Shown here: positions 54,292 through 64,000 of the stretch, piece by piece
Position numbering within the stretch: position 1 is the first letter of the stretch
Layout of the letters: the number at the start of each line of letters is the position of its first letter
Assembly: GCA_019671005.1 (NCBI GenBank)
Contig: CM033745.1
Span: forward strand, 35,243,526 to 35,307,525
Source: Hibiscus mutabilis
Taxonomy: Eukaryota > Streptophyta > Magnoliopsida > Malvales > Malvaceae
DNA length: 64,000 nucleotides
Reading direction: 5' to 3'
The notes under the pieces: generated by a model
Databases searched by the model: none
Told to the model about the DNA's origin: nothing
The model's input: only the letters and a program-made list of their open reading frames with translations
Program-made: the position numbers and the translations under genes

Positions 54292-56376
54292 TATGGATGT
54301 GAAATTAGGTAATCGTTTAGGTTTCAGGTCATATCAAATTAGATCCGAGTTATGTCAGGTCAATTTAATGGTTTGACTCAGATCAGGTCGAGTTTGGGTC
54401 GACTCAGATTCATGTCTTTATTAGGTTGATTTCAAATCAGATTGAGTTCGGGTTCGGGTCGGGTTAATTTCAGGTTGGGTAAGTTTCAGCTCATGCCAAA
54501 ACGGTTTGGGTCCGAATCAGTTAATTAACGGGTTAATTCAGGTTCAGATAGACTTCAAGTCGGGTCACGTCGTTGACGGATAAAATTTAGTTCAGGGAAT
54601 ATCGATTTCGGTTAAAGTTCAAGTTGGGTCTTACCGTGTACAAATAGACTTTGGTATGGTAATTGTGAGTAAATTTTAGATAAAAATAAAATTTTAGGGA
54701 TTAATATGAACCAAAATATCCCTTAAGATGCCGAAATATTTTACAATTTAAAAAATATATATATATATATAATTATGACTAAATTGAATTAAATTAAATT
54801 TAAAAGTGAAAGTTAAGACTAAAATGAAAAAATTTAAACAAGTCAGGACTTAAAAAGTAATTAATCACTAAACAAAAAATTAGGAGGCAAATGCCAAATG
54901 GGCAATTAATTATTGAATCAAATTTAAAAATATTTCATTTGAATTTTGGAGGGAAATAACCTAAAAATTAGAGGCTTAATTCCCTCCAAATTTTTGTCCT
55001 CCCCACACCAATTATTTTTTTCATGATTTTAATTAAAGTGAAACGGTGGGAGGGAAAGTTTCCCACCCGCGTGGGTTTTTAGGTTAGGACAAATTATTTT
55101 TTAGCCCTTATAACTTTAGATGTTTTTTATTTAAGTCCCAAATTTTCACTTTTAGGTTTTAATTTAATTCAATCGAGTCATAATTTAAATTAATTTAATT
55201 GAAATTCCACATTTAGTTTTAGAATTATTTTAATTATGTCTGTGATTTATACTTCTAAGTTTTAATTTAGCTCAATTAGATCATAAGTTTAATAAGTTAA
55301 TTCAATTCGAACATTATTATTATACCATATAAATTTTGATTTAATATAATTATACACATATTTTTGATTTGGTTGTAAATATGTAATTGTACACATGAAA
55401 GTTGAAACTTTAATTTAGTTCAATTATACACATGAAGCTTTAACTTAAATATTTAATAAAATTCAAATGCATAAATTAACAAGTTGAATCGGAATTAATC
55501 TCGTAATCAATGACCCTATACTAAACCATAAGCCATTAGTACTAAACCTAAAACCATAAACTTTAAGGAATCGAAACTAATCTCATAAACCAATAACCAT
55601 AAGCTAAATCATAAACCATTGATACTAAACCCTAAACTTTAAGGAATCCAAATTAATCACATAAACCAATAACCCGAAACTAAACACTAAACTAAAATAT
55701 AAATCTTAAAGAGTCATAATTAATCTCATAAACCAATAACACTAAACTAAACTATAAACTGTTAATATTAAACCATAAATCATAAAGCTTAAGGAATTAT
55801 GTTGACAACATTTAGATATTTAATAAAAAATTTAAATATTTTTATATAGTATAATTTATAAATAAAAAAGTAAACATATTAATTTAATAATCATAGTTAA
55901 TCATGCACCTTAAATTGTGAAGATGTATTTTGTCACACTATAATATAATAAATTCATAATCTCACAAATTCATCAATTGTAACTTATTAGTTATTACAAG
56001 TCAGATAAATACCAAGTCAGGTAAATATCAGATCAGTTCAACAAGAAGTCAGGTCATTTACAGGTTGAGTCAATTATAGATCAGGTTCATAACAGGTCGG
56101 GTAATATCAATTATTTACCAGGTTAATCTCGGGTTCAGGTTCATATTAGGTCAGATGCAGGTCGGGTTTCGTTATCACATTATCAGGTTTAGGTCCTTCT
56201 CAGGTAGGGTGCAAGTAGGGCTTAGATCCAAAAGTTCTAGGTCTAACTCAGGTTCAGGTTAACACCGGTTCAAACTTGAATTGATTTCGGATCACCACCA
56301 CCTCGGGTCACAAGCAATTCTGACTCAAGTCGATTTTAGTTAGTTTTGCGAGTCAGGTCAGCTTTTTACATCCCTA
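54292..56376. mobile_element. Non-autonomous hAT-like DNA transposon (2085 bp)
   Basis: The ends are short imperfect inverted repeats: TATGGATGTGAAA on the left, and TAGGGATGTAAAA as the reverse complement of the right end. They are flanked by TGTAAGGC and TGTAGGGA, an 8-bp target duplication with two changes. Both 300-bp ends are full of short degenerate AGGTCGGGT/TCAGGTT motifs (54310-54640 and 56000-56370), the subterminal repeats usual in hAT elements as transposase sites (family knowledge). The centre is AT-rich with no ORF, so it depends on a transposase elsewhere. Confidence 0.72.
55486..55797 (+). repeat. Four tandem units of 67-83 bp within the hAT-like element
   Basis: The units start with GAATCNNAATTAATCTCATAA-type sequence at about 55486, 55569, 55645 and 55713. 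Each contains short 'aaaccctaaac'-like runs. The likeness to the plant telomere repeat TTTAGGG is only partial and not in register, so I treat it as an internal minisatellite. Confidence 0.7.
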
Positions 56377-57705
56377 TGTAGGGAGTACATGGGAATCCGC
56401 ATATCCATTGGTTGTTATGTCCAAGGGGAAAATAAAGAATATGTGTTGTGCATTTGATACATGAAATTTCTATTTGTTAATGTTAAGCATGAGTTGTATA
56501 TGTTAATGATGTGAATATGCCATTCAAACATGCTTACATATTATGCATGCCATTAAAAAACTTGTTGCATTTTTTATAACTACCTCACTAGGCTATGTAA
56601 GCCTAACATTCATGTGTCCCATGCATTTTAGGACCTTGAAGAAATATGAGCTCTGATCGTGTGATTGAAGTTTCAAGTCACTCCCATCAACCATATGTAT
56701 GCTTACTTTTGATTTGAACTCCTAGTAAGGTGGCATCAGGCTTAGACATGTTAAAATTTCCCATTTTGTTATGTGTGTAATGACTAAGTTTTGTATTTGC
56801 CTTAGAAGGCCTAGTTAAAAATGGCTTAAAATGCATGTCTGGGTTGAAAAGGTGAAAACTTAGTAAATGGATTTGGTTGGTTGTAAAATTTTACATACTA
56901 GTAGATTAAGTAGTTATAAACTTGCTGGTAAAATTTGGTAAAGTTTGGACATCGTTTGATAGGTTAATTCGAATAAAAACCAGCTAAGATCTATCATCAC
57001 AGGACAAGGCGTGTCGATACAGGTGATGGTGTATCAATACGGCCTTGCATAATTGGCCTGGTCAACATGATTCAAAAGGTTCATATAGATACGGAATAGG
57101 GTGTATCGATACGGATTTTGGTCACTGGAATCTGGAAAAATTAAAGGCATCGATACAGTTATAGGGTGTATGGATACGAAGTCAACGTAGTCAACCTGTA
57201 TTGATATGGTTCCAGCTGTATCAATACGGGCATGTTACCCTTGAATATGGGATTTGAAAATTAGGCTTAGCATACCGATATGGCCCTAATTGTATCAGTA
57301 CGGTGGTGGTTAATTCTGTTAAAAGAGATAAAAACACAGTTTTGCCTTGATTACAAAATGGGCACCAAGAAATTGTATGGTCTAATTGGACAGGTAAATG
57401 ACCTCTATTTGCAATGAGATTTCATAGGCTAATAATTGGAAGGTTAGATTTCATATTAATAACATGAATTTCAGTTAAGGAACTTTAACTTTTAAAATTT
57501 ACAGTTTAGTCCCTAAGTTCAAAAAAGTTTAAAATTGACCCCAAATTAAGTAAGCTATTAGTAAGTTAGTTCGATAAGTCATAAAAGAGATTAATAAGAC
57601 ATTCCGAATAAGTTGCAAACTCTGATTAAGTTTCTGATTTCTGAATATACCTTCTAATAACACTTTTTAACCCGGTTCTCTACCAGGCCGGGAAATGGGT
57701 ATTAC
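56377..57705 (+). repeat. Tekay-A 3' LTR, right part
   Basis: It starts with TGTAGGGA (right hAT target copy) and runs to ...TACCAGGCCGGGAAATGGGTATTAC. From about 56885 it matches 11440-12243. The stretch 56385-56870 has its counterpart in the Tekay-B LTRs (45020-45500), but it is absent from the Tekay-A 5' LTR. A palindrome cluster is at 57000-57310. Confidence 0.85.
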
Positions 57706-59259
57706 GGCTAACTTGAAGGGTATAAGCCCTACTATTTGTATGCACAATTTTTTTCTCGATGAATGCCACAACAATTCTGTTGAACCCCAAAGAAGACTTA
57801 ATCCAGTCATCAAGAAGGTGGTGATGAAGGAGATAATCAAATGGCTCGATGCTGGTGTTATTTACCCAATATCCAACAGTTCGTGGGTTAGCCCGGTACA
57901 ATATGTACCAAAGAAATGAGGCATGACAGTGGTGAGCAATGAAGATGATGAACTTTTACCAACGAAGAAAGTCATAGGGTAGAGGATTTGCATGGACTAT
58001 CGAAATCTCAATAAGGCCACCAAGAAAGACCATTTCCCACTTCCATTCATCAATCAAATGCTAGACTGATTGGCGGGCAAGGCTTTTTATTGCTTCCTCG
58101 ATGGATATTTAGGGTACAACCAGATTGTTATAGCACTAGAGGATCAAGAAAAGACAACCTTCACGTGCCCCTATGGTACCTACGCATTTCGAATGATGCC
58201 CTTTGGACTTTGCAATGCTCAAACCACTTTTCAAAAGTGTATGTTAGCCATTTTCTCAAACATGGTTGAAGAGCTTTTGGAGATCTTCATGGATGACTTT
58301 TCAGTCTCCGAAGATGACTTTGAGGCATGCTTGGGAAACTTAGCAAAGGTGCTTAAGAGATGCGAAGAAGTTGATTTGGTTCTTAATTGGGAGAAGTGCC
58401 ATTTCATGGTGGCCGAAGGGACTGTTCTAGGCCACAAGATCTCGCAAAAGGGGATAGAGGTGGATAAGGCTAAGGTTGAAGTGATCAAGAGACTACCACC
58501 TTCCACCACCATGAAGGGAATCAGAAGCTTCTTGGGCCATGCCAGGTTCTATAGGAGGTTCATCAAGGACTTCTCCAAGATCTCCAAGCCTTTGTGCATT
58601 TTTCTACAGCATAACCAACCCTTCGTGTTTGATAAAGAATGCTACAGTGCGTTCATAGAACTGAAGGAGAAGCTTATCTCAGCTCCCATAGTTGTCCCAC
58701 CAGACTGGAACTCACCATTCGAGCTGATGTGGATGCGAGTGACTACGCAGTGGGAGCAGCACTAGGGCAGCGCCGAGGTAAGCTCTTTCTTGTTATTTAT
58801 TATGCTAGCTGCACTTTAAATGATGCACAAAGCAACTATACCACCACTGAAAATTAATTGTTGGTTGTTGTGTTTGCCTTTGATAAGTTTATATCATACT
58901 TGATAGGCACTAAGGTAATAGTTCATATCGATCACTCTGCTATTAAGTACCTAGTAGCTAAAAAGGATGCAAAACCTAGACTTATTAAGTGGATACTTCT
59001 CTTGCAAGAATTTGACTTAGAGATTAAGGATAGAAAAGGTTTCGTAAATCAAGTGGCTGGCCACCTTTCTAGTCTAGAGAATAAAGGTGAAAACACTAAA
59101 GAACTAGAAATTAAGGAGGAATTCCCTGATGAGAAAATATTATTTGCTGCAGCAATTCCATGGTATGCTGATATTGTTAACTTTCTCATTAGTGGTATTT
59201 TGCCTCTGGATTTGAATAGCCAGGGTAGAAAGAAGTTCAAGCACGATGTGCGATTCTAA
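57706..59259 (+). pseudogene. Athila-1 reverse transcriptase and RNase H (resumed)
   Basis: ANLKGISPTICMHNFFLDE opens RT, followed by NPVIKKVVMKEIIKWLDAGVIYPIS. After a TGA at 57917 and other stops to 58068, 58070-58765 is open: FLDGYLGYNQIVI, YAFRMMPFGLCNAQTTFQKCM, the catalytic IFMDDFSV (58284-58307) and MKGIRSFLGHARFYRRFI. A frameshift at about 58730 leads into RNase H (DVDASDYAVGAALGQRRGKLF), which continues after a TAA at 58855 through IGTKVIVHIDHSAIKYL to the end of the connection at 59257. Few breaks for its age. Confidence 0.9.
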
Positions 59260-60442
59260 TTTTTGAATGAGCCTATTTGTTCAAGCAATATGCTGACCAA
59301 ATGATTCGAAGATGTGTCCCCAAAGAGGAGTAAAAGGAGATCTTATTCCATTGCCATTCATCTTTATGTGGAGGCCATTTTGGAGGAGCTAGGACTGCTG
59401 CAAAGGTCCTACAATTGGGTTTGTACTGGCCCATAATCTTCAATGATGCATATGAATTTAGTAAGGCATGTAACCGATGTCAAAGGATGGGAAACATATC
59501 TCAAAGGCACGGAATGCCATTGCAAGGCATCTTAGAAGTAGAACTCTTCGATGTATGGGGAATAGATGTCATGGGTCCCTTCCCTTCATCTTTTGGAGAT
59601 CTTTACATCTTGCTAGCGGTGGATTATGTGTCTAAATGGGTTGAGGCGGTGGCTACTCCAAGGAATGACTCCAAGACATCCTTGAAGTTCCTTCATAAGA
59701 ATATCTTCACCTGGTTTAGAGCACCAAGAGCCATCATAAGTGATGAAGGCACCCACTTTGACAACAAGCTAATTGCCAATGCATTGCAAAGATATGGGGT
59801 GAGGCACAAAATTTCTACGGCATATCACCCCCAGACCAATGGCCAAGCTGAGATCTCCAATCGTGAGATAAAGCAAATATTAGAGAAGGTGGTCAACCCT
59901 AAAAGGAAAGACTGGTCTCCAAGGCTTGATGAAGCTTTATGGGCATACCACACTACTTTTAAGACACCTTTGAGAATGTCCCCATTCAAACTCGTCTATG
60001 GCAAAGCATGTCACCTCCTTTTCGAGCTAGAACACAAGGCTTATTGGGCCATTAAAAGACTCAACATGAATGCCCAACTGGCTAGAGAAAGGAGATTGCT
60101 TGAGTTGAATGAGATGGAAAAATTTAGAGCCCACGCTTATGAGAATTCACACCTATACAAAAAGAAAACAAAGAAGTGGCATGACAAGAATCTTTTGCCA
60201 CAACAATTTTAGAAGGATAACAAGTGCTTGTCTATAACTCTAGGCTCAAGCTCTTCCCTGGCAAGCTAAAATCTAGATGGTCATGCCTTTTTGTAGTACA
60301 CAAGGTTCACCCTCATGGTGCAATGGAGATCAAGGAACTTGATGTTGACATTGTCTTCAAGGTTAATGGCCAACGATTGAAGGTTTATAATGGAGCTCTG
60401 ATCTTGCGAGACAAGTCATCCTTGCTTCTCCACGATCCCTAA
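59260..60442 (+). pseudogene. Athila-1 integrase
   Basis: The N-terminal zinc domain is broken over 59260-59415 and ends in ACNRCQRMGNIS. The 265-residue open frame 59415-60212 has an intact-looking DDE core: VWGIDVMGPF (Asp), ISDEGTHFDN (Asp) and HPQTNGQAEISNREIKQIL (Glu), with LVYGKACHLLFELEHKAYWAIK after it. A TAG at 60210 separates it from the C-terminal part 60224-60442 (YNSRLKLFPGKLKSRWSC..., VNGQRLKVYNGALIL), which ends at TAA 60440. It lacks a chromodomain, as usual for Athila. It is the best preserved catalytic domain in the window. Confidence 0.9.
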
Positions 60443-61020
60443 TAGTTTTGCATCCTCCCACTCTTTTTATTTTTCTATAGTATGTTTCTTATATTAATAA
60501 ATAATTATGTGTGTCATTTAATTAGTTGTCTTTTATTTTTTTTACTTTATTTCCTTTGTTAGGCTTTTATTTTGTCATTTGTATCCCATGTCAGATTGCC
60601 TTCAAAAGCTGCAGGTGGCACGCTAGGGTTTGTCTCTATCCTATTAAGGGAAGTTGAAAAGAGCCCAACTCTTTCCAAGGTGTTAGGGAGCAGCATTAAA
60701 AGAAAAAAGGGGGATTTTATTCATATTTAACTATCAAAACCCTACACCATCATAACCTTTTCATACTCTCTTACCTCTTTTTTTTTCTTTACATTAAACA
60801 CCCATCACATCTCTCCTCTTCCCTACACCTCATAACTGCCACATCAACCTTCTCTCTCTAATTACTTGTGGCAGTTTCTTTCCCTTTAAACTCCCTTCAT
60901 AAATTCTTCACTTTATCTCCTTAACCTCGTCATCTTCTCCAACATTATACACAAAACTCCATTAAAACCAGACTCCTCCCCTAAAACCCTTACCGCACCA
61001 AAAAGATTTCCCTTCATTCC
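60443..61020 (+). other. Athila-1 spacer between integrase and post-pol ORF
   Basis: Non-coding, pyrimidine-rich toward the ORF (60770-60910 is C/T-rich, ending in 'ctttccctttaaactccc'). The same spacer exists in Athila-3. I see no strong TATA. It may provide the leader or a splice acceptor for expression of the downstream ORF, which is inference. Confidence 0.55.
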
Positions 61021-61026
61021 TCCACC

Positions 61027-62632
61027 ATGTTTCGCTACAAAAACGTAAAAGGCGCCTCTAGTAGTGCACGAGCCCAACCTATAATTGAAATTGTGAAATT
61101 TTGTGATGAAACATCTAAACAGCGCTTTCAACTCATCAAAGAAAGAAATGTCTTTGTTGAGCAGTGGTTTAAAATCCCTTCTGAGGGGGAAGAAAGTTTT
61201 GACAAGTTGGTGATGGAGGTCATCACCAAACACAACTGGAAATCATTCATCAAGCACCCAGACGATATCTTACTACCATTAGTGAAGGAGTCCTATACTC
61301 ACTTCACCAGCCCCACACAATCTGTAGTATATGTGCGAGGGGACTAGGTAAAGTTTACCGTCGTAGCAGTGAACAAATTTTATAGACTGCAGAATATGGT
61401 AGACCAACACACGCTTTTTTTGAAGAAGCTGACGCCCAAACGTACAAGGAGGTCTTGAAGGATCTCTACTTTACGGGTACCGAGTTGGACCCTTCTAGCA
61501 AATTAGTGGAGCAAACACGTCTGAAGCCCAAGGCTAAGCTATAGAATCACTATGTCAAAACTCGTTTGATGCCTACATCCCACCACTCTACCATCTACAT
61601 CAATAGATTGCTCCTCATTCACTCTATTCTCAATGGGAGGCCAATTGATGTGGGCAAGATTATTGTAGACGAGGTCTATGAATACGTGAAAAGGAAGTCA
61701 AGCCCTTTGTTTTTTCCCAACCTGTTCACGGCTCTGTGCAGAAAGAAGGGAGTTTTTGAAGACCCTCATGAGGACGCAGTGGAGAAAAGGAAGACTGGTC
61801 TCACTCCAGACCAAATCCCAAGCCTAAGAGGATTTGATGAGGATGCCCCAACAGAGACAGTGGAGGGAGGGGCTAAAACATTTGCTGCGGCAAGAACTAT
61901 AGCTCTGGTAGCTTCCACGAAGCGCGTGACAGAAAAGATGAAAGAGATGCGAGGCAACGTGACTACTTTCTTTAAGTACGTCATGGAACGAGATGCTACA
62001 ATGAACTCCTATTTTAAGGAGATGCTACCTCATATGGACATCAACTTTCCACACTTCCCTACCACTATGCTAGCAACCCCAAAGAATCATCCTCCACCAA
62101 ACATAGCCACCACTTAACATTCCAATCCTACAGCCAAGAGAAAGCCTACCGTGCGTTCAACCCCTGTGAAATCCTAGTCAAACCCTACTGATACACATGC
62201 GAGTCAAAGCTAGAAGAGAAAGAGAAAAGGCAAGTCCCCCAAACATCCCCATCACCTAAAGCCCCAGCCGACGACCTGGTCACTATTGAGAGTGATGTTG
62301 ATGAAGAGATGGTTGACCACACTCTAAGTCCTACACAAACTCCAACACCCACTACCTCAGCGAGTAAAAACTGAAGTATGAAATGCATTGCTAGTCGTGT
62401 CTGGAATACTCCAACTGAAGCGAGTGATTCTGAGGACAACCAGCCTAACCATGTTGATCCAGATGAGCAAGCACCACAAGCCCAACCAGTCGTGCCCATT
62501 GCTGCACTCAAGAAAAAGAAAAATATCAAGCATTGGGCCACCAAGACAGCAAAGCCAACATGGAGGGTACCTCTCTTTTGCTTTTCCTATAAATTAGTTT
62601 CATTTAGCTTAATTTTCATGCATTGAGGACAC
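61027..62632 (+). pseudogene. Athila-1 post-pol ORF (env position, function unknown)
   Basis: Start ATG 61027 (MFRYKNVKGASSSARAQPIIEIVKF). The first 106 residues end at a TAG where the homologue reads on (VRGD-stop-VKFTVVAVNKF). The middle is frameshifted. 61566-62117 is open (STIYINRLLLIHSILNGRPIDVGKI..., GLRGFDEDAPTETVEGGAKTF). The C-terminal tail 62378-62560 (SRVWNTPTEASDSEDNQ, then KKKKNIKHW) matches the Athila-3 tail. The fold resembles the family called putative plant transposon protein. I see no signal peptide, no transmembrane segment and no cleavage site, so an envelope role is not supported by the sequence. Confidence 0.82.
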
Positions 62633-63435
62633 TACATCTCTTAAGTTTGGGGGAGGTAGTGTTCATAGTTACTCATTTTTATTTGTAGTTATTAGTAGTT
62701 TTTCTATGATATTTTGTTTGGTTTAAAGACATTTTTATGAATAAATTGATGATGTCTGATGATGAGTATTTAAATTTTGTGGGTGCGAGTTGATTAAATG
62801 TTCATGACTGTTGAGATTGGTAGAACTACCTTTAGGGTTTGATACTTTATGATTTAATTGTTACACGATTGCATGTTCTCTTTGCTTAAGATTGTTAGAA
62901 AATTTTTAGGAAAGAGCTCCTCTTTGTGTTTTTTGCTTGGATACTGCGTTTAAATAAATGTCAACAATAGTAAATGAGTGAATGAAAGTAGTCAGGGGAT
63001 TACTCTACTTACTAGCTCGGGGATGAAATGTTTGCTCCATATTCATCTAGAGTTAAGGACAGTAGTTGTGATGAGCTACCTCCCATCGTAGCAGTATACA
63101 AAAGAGAGAGAGAAAAAAATAAGAGAAAGAAAATAAGTTAGAATATGGGAGTAAACTTGTGCTTAATTGATTAACAAATACTAGGGTATAATAGATAACT
63201 TACTTAGAAATTTTTAACTCTGTTAAGCATAGATTCGATGCAATTATGCACACACATACAAATGATCTTGCCCTAAGGTAAAATTTTCTTAAAATCTCAA
63301 AATTGTCTAGCATGTTGAAGCTCATATTTCCTGAGGACTGAAATTCTGCCATAGCACTTTCTTGCACTGAATTATTGCCATAGCATTTTCTCTACTCATT
63401 GCTTGAGGACAAGCAATAGCTTAAGTTTGGGGGTG
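62633..63435 (+). other. Athila-1 3' untranslated region with two purine tracts
   Basis: A first purine-rich block, CTTAAGTTTGGGGGAGG (62640-62656), follows CATTGAGGACACTAC at the ORF end. The PPT proper, AAGTTTGGGGG (63423-63433), follows GCTTGAGGACAAGCAATAG and precedes the 3' LTR. The ~770 bases between are AT-rich and non-coding. The resemblance of the two blocks, including the 'gagga.aa' lead, suggests a duplicated 3' end signal. Confidence 0.75.
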
Positions 63436-64000
63436 TGTTAACCTTGTAAAAAGTATACATTTCATGCCTTTTTAATTAGGTTATTGTTTGATTTTAAGCT
63501 CATTTCATTGCATTTAGTTCATATAGTTGCATTTGGCGGTGTTTGATTGGTTTTTTCTATTTATTTATGAAAATGGTGCTGCTTGGGAAAGGTTTATTCT
63601 GGTGTGGTGATGTGCAGGAAAGCTGAGGAGCATTGCAGGGCAAATGGAAAAATGCCAAAGCATTTTGGATGATATTTCTGGGCGCACTTAAAGACAAAGG
63701 AACGAAGATATTTTGTAGCCCTCATGCATGATTCCACCAGCCAACTGTGCCCCCACATGTGAAAGGAATATTCCCTAGGAATTAAGGGCACAGAACCCTA
63801 AGAGCCCCCACTATATAAAAAAGGACACTCACATTAAAGAGTGGAGCTAAAAAAAGTGCTTTATGAGATAAAAGAGAGAGAAGCAAAGGCAACTGCCCTT
63901 CTTCTTCTTTATCTTGGTGTCCTCTATTGTTGAAGCTCCAAGGGATGATTTTGTTGGCCTTTGAGAGAAGCAACAAGCGTAAGGTGGTTCACGATAGTCC
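63436..64000 (+). repeat. Athila-1 3' LTR, first part (window ends inside it)
   Basis: TGTTAACCTTGTAAAAAG... is colinear with 3471-4045, with moderate point differences and a TATA box kept at 63812-63820. The rest, and the expected GATTA target copy, lie beyond 64000. Confidence 0.92.

Larger units (their letters stand above)
7750..57705 (+). mobile_element. Tekay-A locus: chromovirus insertion in Athila-1, heavily nested and rearranged
   Basis: The outer ends are chromovirus LTR ends: TGTCGCACCCC at 7750, and ...CCGGGAAATGGGTATTAC ending about 57705. The flanking Athila sequence is colinear across it. The flanking pentamers GGTTG (7745-7749) and GGCTA (57706-57710) could be an eroded target duplication (3 of 5 identical), which is weak. 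Inside are a partial left LTR, a fragment of Tekay-B LTR, a pol 3' end, a full LTR with PBS, gag and pol to 16593, then the Athila-3/Tat block, and a 3' LTR broken by Tekay-B and the hAT element. Chromodomain, iMet PBS and LTRs of 2.5-3 kb fit the Tekay/Del lineage. The lineage is inferred from motifs. Confidence 0.8.
3471..64000 (+). mobile_element. Athila-1: Ty3/gypsy LTR retrotransposon, split by a 50 kb nested insertion
   Basis: The element runs 5' LTR (3471-4877), PBS, gag, protease, [insertion 7750-57705], reverse transcriptase, RNase H, integrase, a post-pol ORF, PPT and the start of the 3' LTR (63436 to window end). Continuity across the insertion is shown by the protein. The left side ends in LGWIM and the right side resumes ANLKGISPTICMHN, and the uninterrupted Athila-3 copy (near 41700) reads ...ALG-stop-TMADLKGISPTICM. 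Without the insertion the visible part is about 10.6 kb, and with a complete 3' LTR it would be about 11.4 kb, normal for Athila. Several stops and frameshifts in every domain make it defective. The polarity is plus. Confidence 0.92.

Noticed and set aside
55510..55800. Possible interstitial telomere repeats (aaaccctaaac)
   Set aside because: Only isolated 7-11 base matches in a 67-83 bp repeat unit; no run of TTTAGGG in register.
61027..62632. Retroviral-type envelope gene in Athila-1
   Set aside because: Position fits, but no signal peptide, transmembrane segment or furin-like site is visible, and the residues match the plant mobile-element ORF also seen in Athila-3.
1..64000. A host gene captured or surviving between the elements
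   Set aside because: All longer frames on both strands fall into gag, pol, ORF1 or post-pol ORF of the named elements or are shadows of them; no other conserved coding signal was recognised by eye.

Overview
This window is plant nuclear DNA, most likely from a eudicot, and it consists almost entirely of nested LTR retrotransposons. I see no cellular protein-coding gene, no tRNA or rRNA gene and no CRISPR array. The organism call rests on plant-specific lineages: Athila with a tRNA-Asp-type primer binding site, Ogre/Tat with a tRNA-Arg-type site and an extra upstream ORF, and chromodomain-bearing Tekay/Del-type chromoviruses with an initiator-Met site. A plant hAT-like element is also present. 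Short names used here are Athila-1, -2 and -3, Tekay-A, Tekay-B, Tat and hAT.

Layout from outside to inside. An old Athila (Athila-2, + strand) occupies 1-3470. It shows a 3' internal region, an LTR and then a gag fragment. Athila-1 (+ strand) inserted into that gag at 3471. It has a 5' LTR, PBS, gag and protease up to 7749, and resumes in reverse transcriptase at 57706. Its RNase H, integrase, extra ORF, polypurine tract and the first part of its 3' LTR run to the window end. The 50 kb between 7750 and 57705 is a Tekay-A insertion and everything later inserted into it.

Within Tekay-A, the 5' side is rearranged (7750-9777) and is followed by a full LTR, PBS, gag and pol (9778-16593). In its integrase sits Athila-3 on the minus strand (16594-43196, truncated in gag). 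The LTR of Athila-3 is split by a 17.9 kb Ogre/Tat element on the minus strand (16860-34761). That element has a perfect 5-bp target duplication, GGATG, and two very similar LTRs, so it is probably the youngest large insertion. The Tekay-A 3' LTR holds a second chromovirus, Tekay-B (43368-54263), and a 2.1 kb non-autonomous hAT-like element (54292-56376).

The elements encode the usual replication set (gag, protease, reverse transcriptase, RNase H, integrase), but every copy carries stops or frameshifts, so none looks autonomous. The Tat copy is least decayed at its ends yet also has broken frames. The most interesting signals are: an intron-like 68-nt GT...AG segment inside one chromovirus integrase that is precisely absent from its sister copy; a likely spliced intron between protease and RT of the Tat element; a duplicated Tekay-A/Tekay-B junction; a template-switch-like patch in one RNase H; palindromic GTATCGATAC clusters in the chromovirus LTRs; tRNA-Arg-like segments and palindromes in the Tat LTRs; and a 227-bp higher-order tandem array in the Tat 3' region.

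Boundaries given to the base come from reading terminal TG...CA, target duplications, PBS and PPT. Boundaries of decayed genes are approximate. Lineage names are inferred from motifs, not from a database search.
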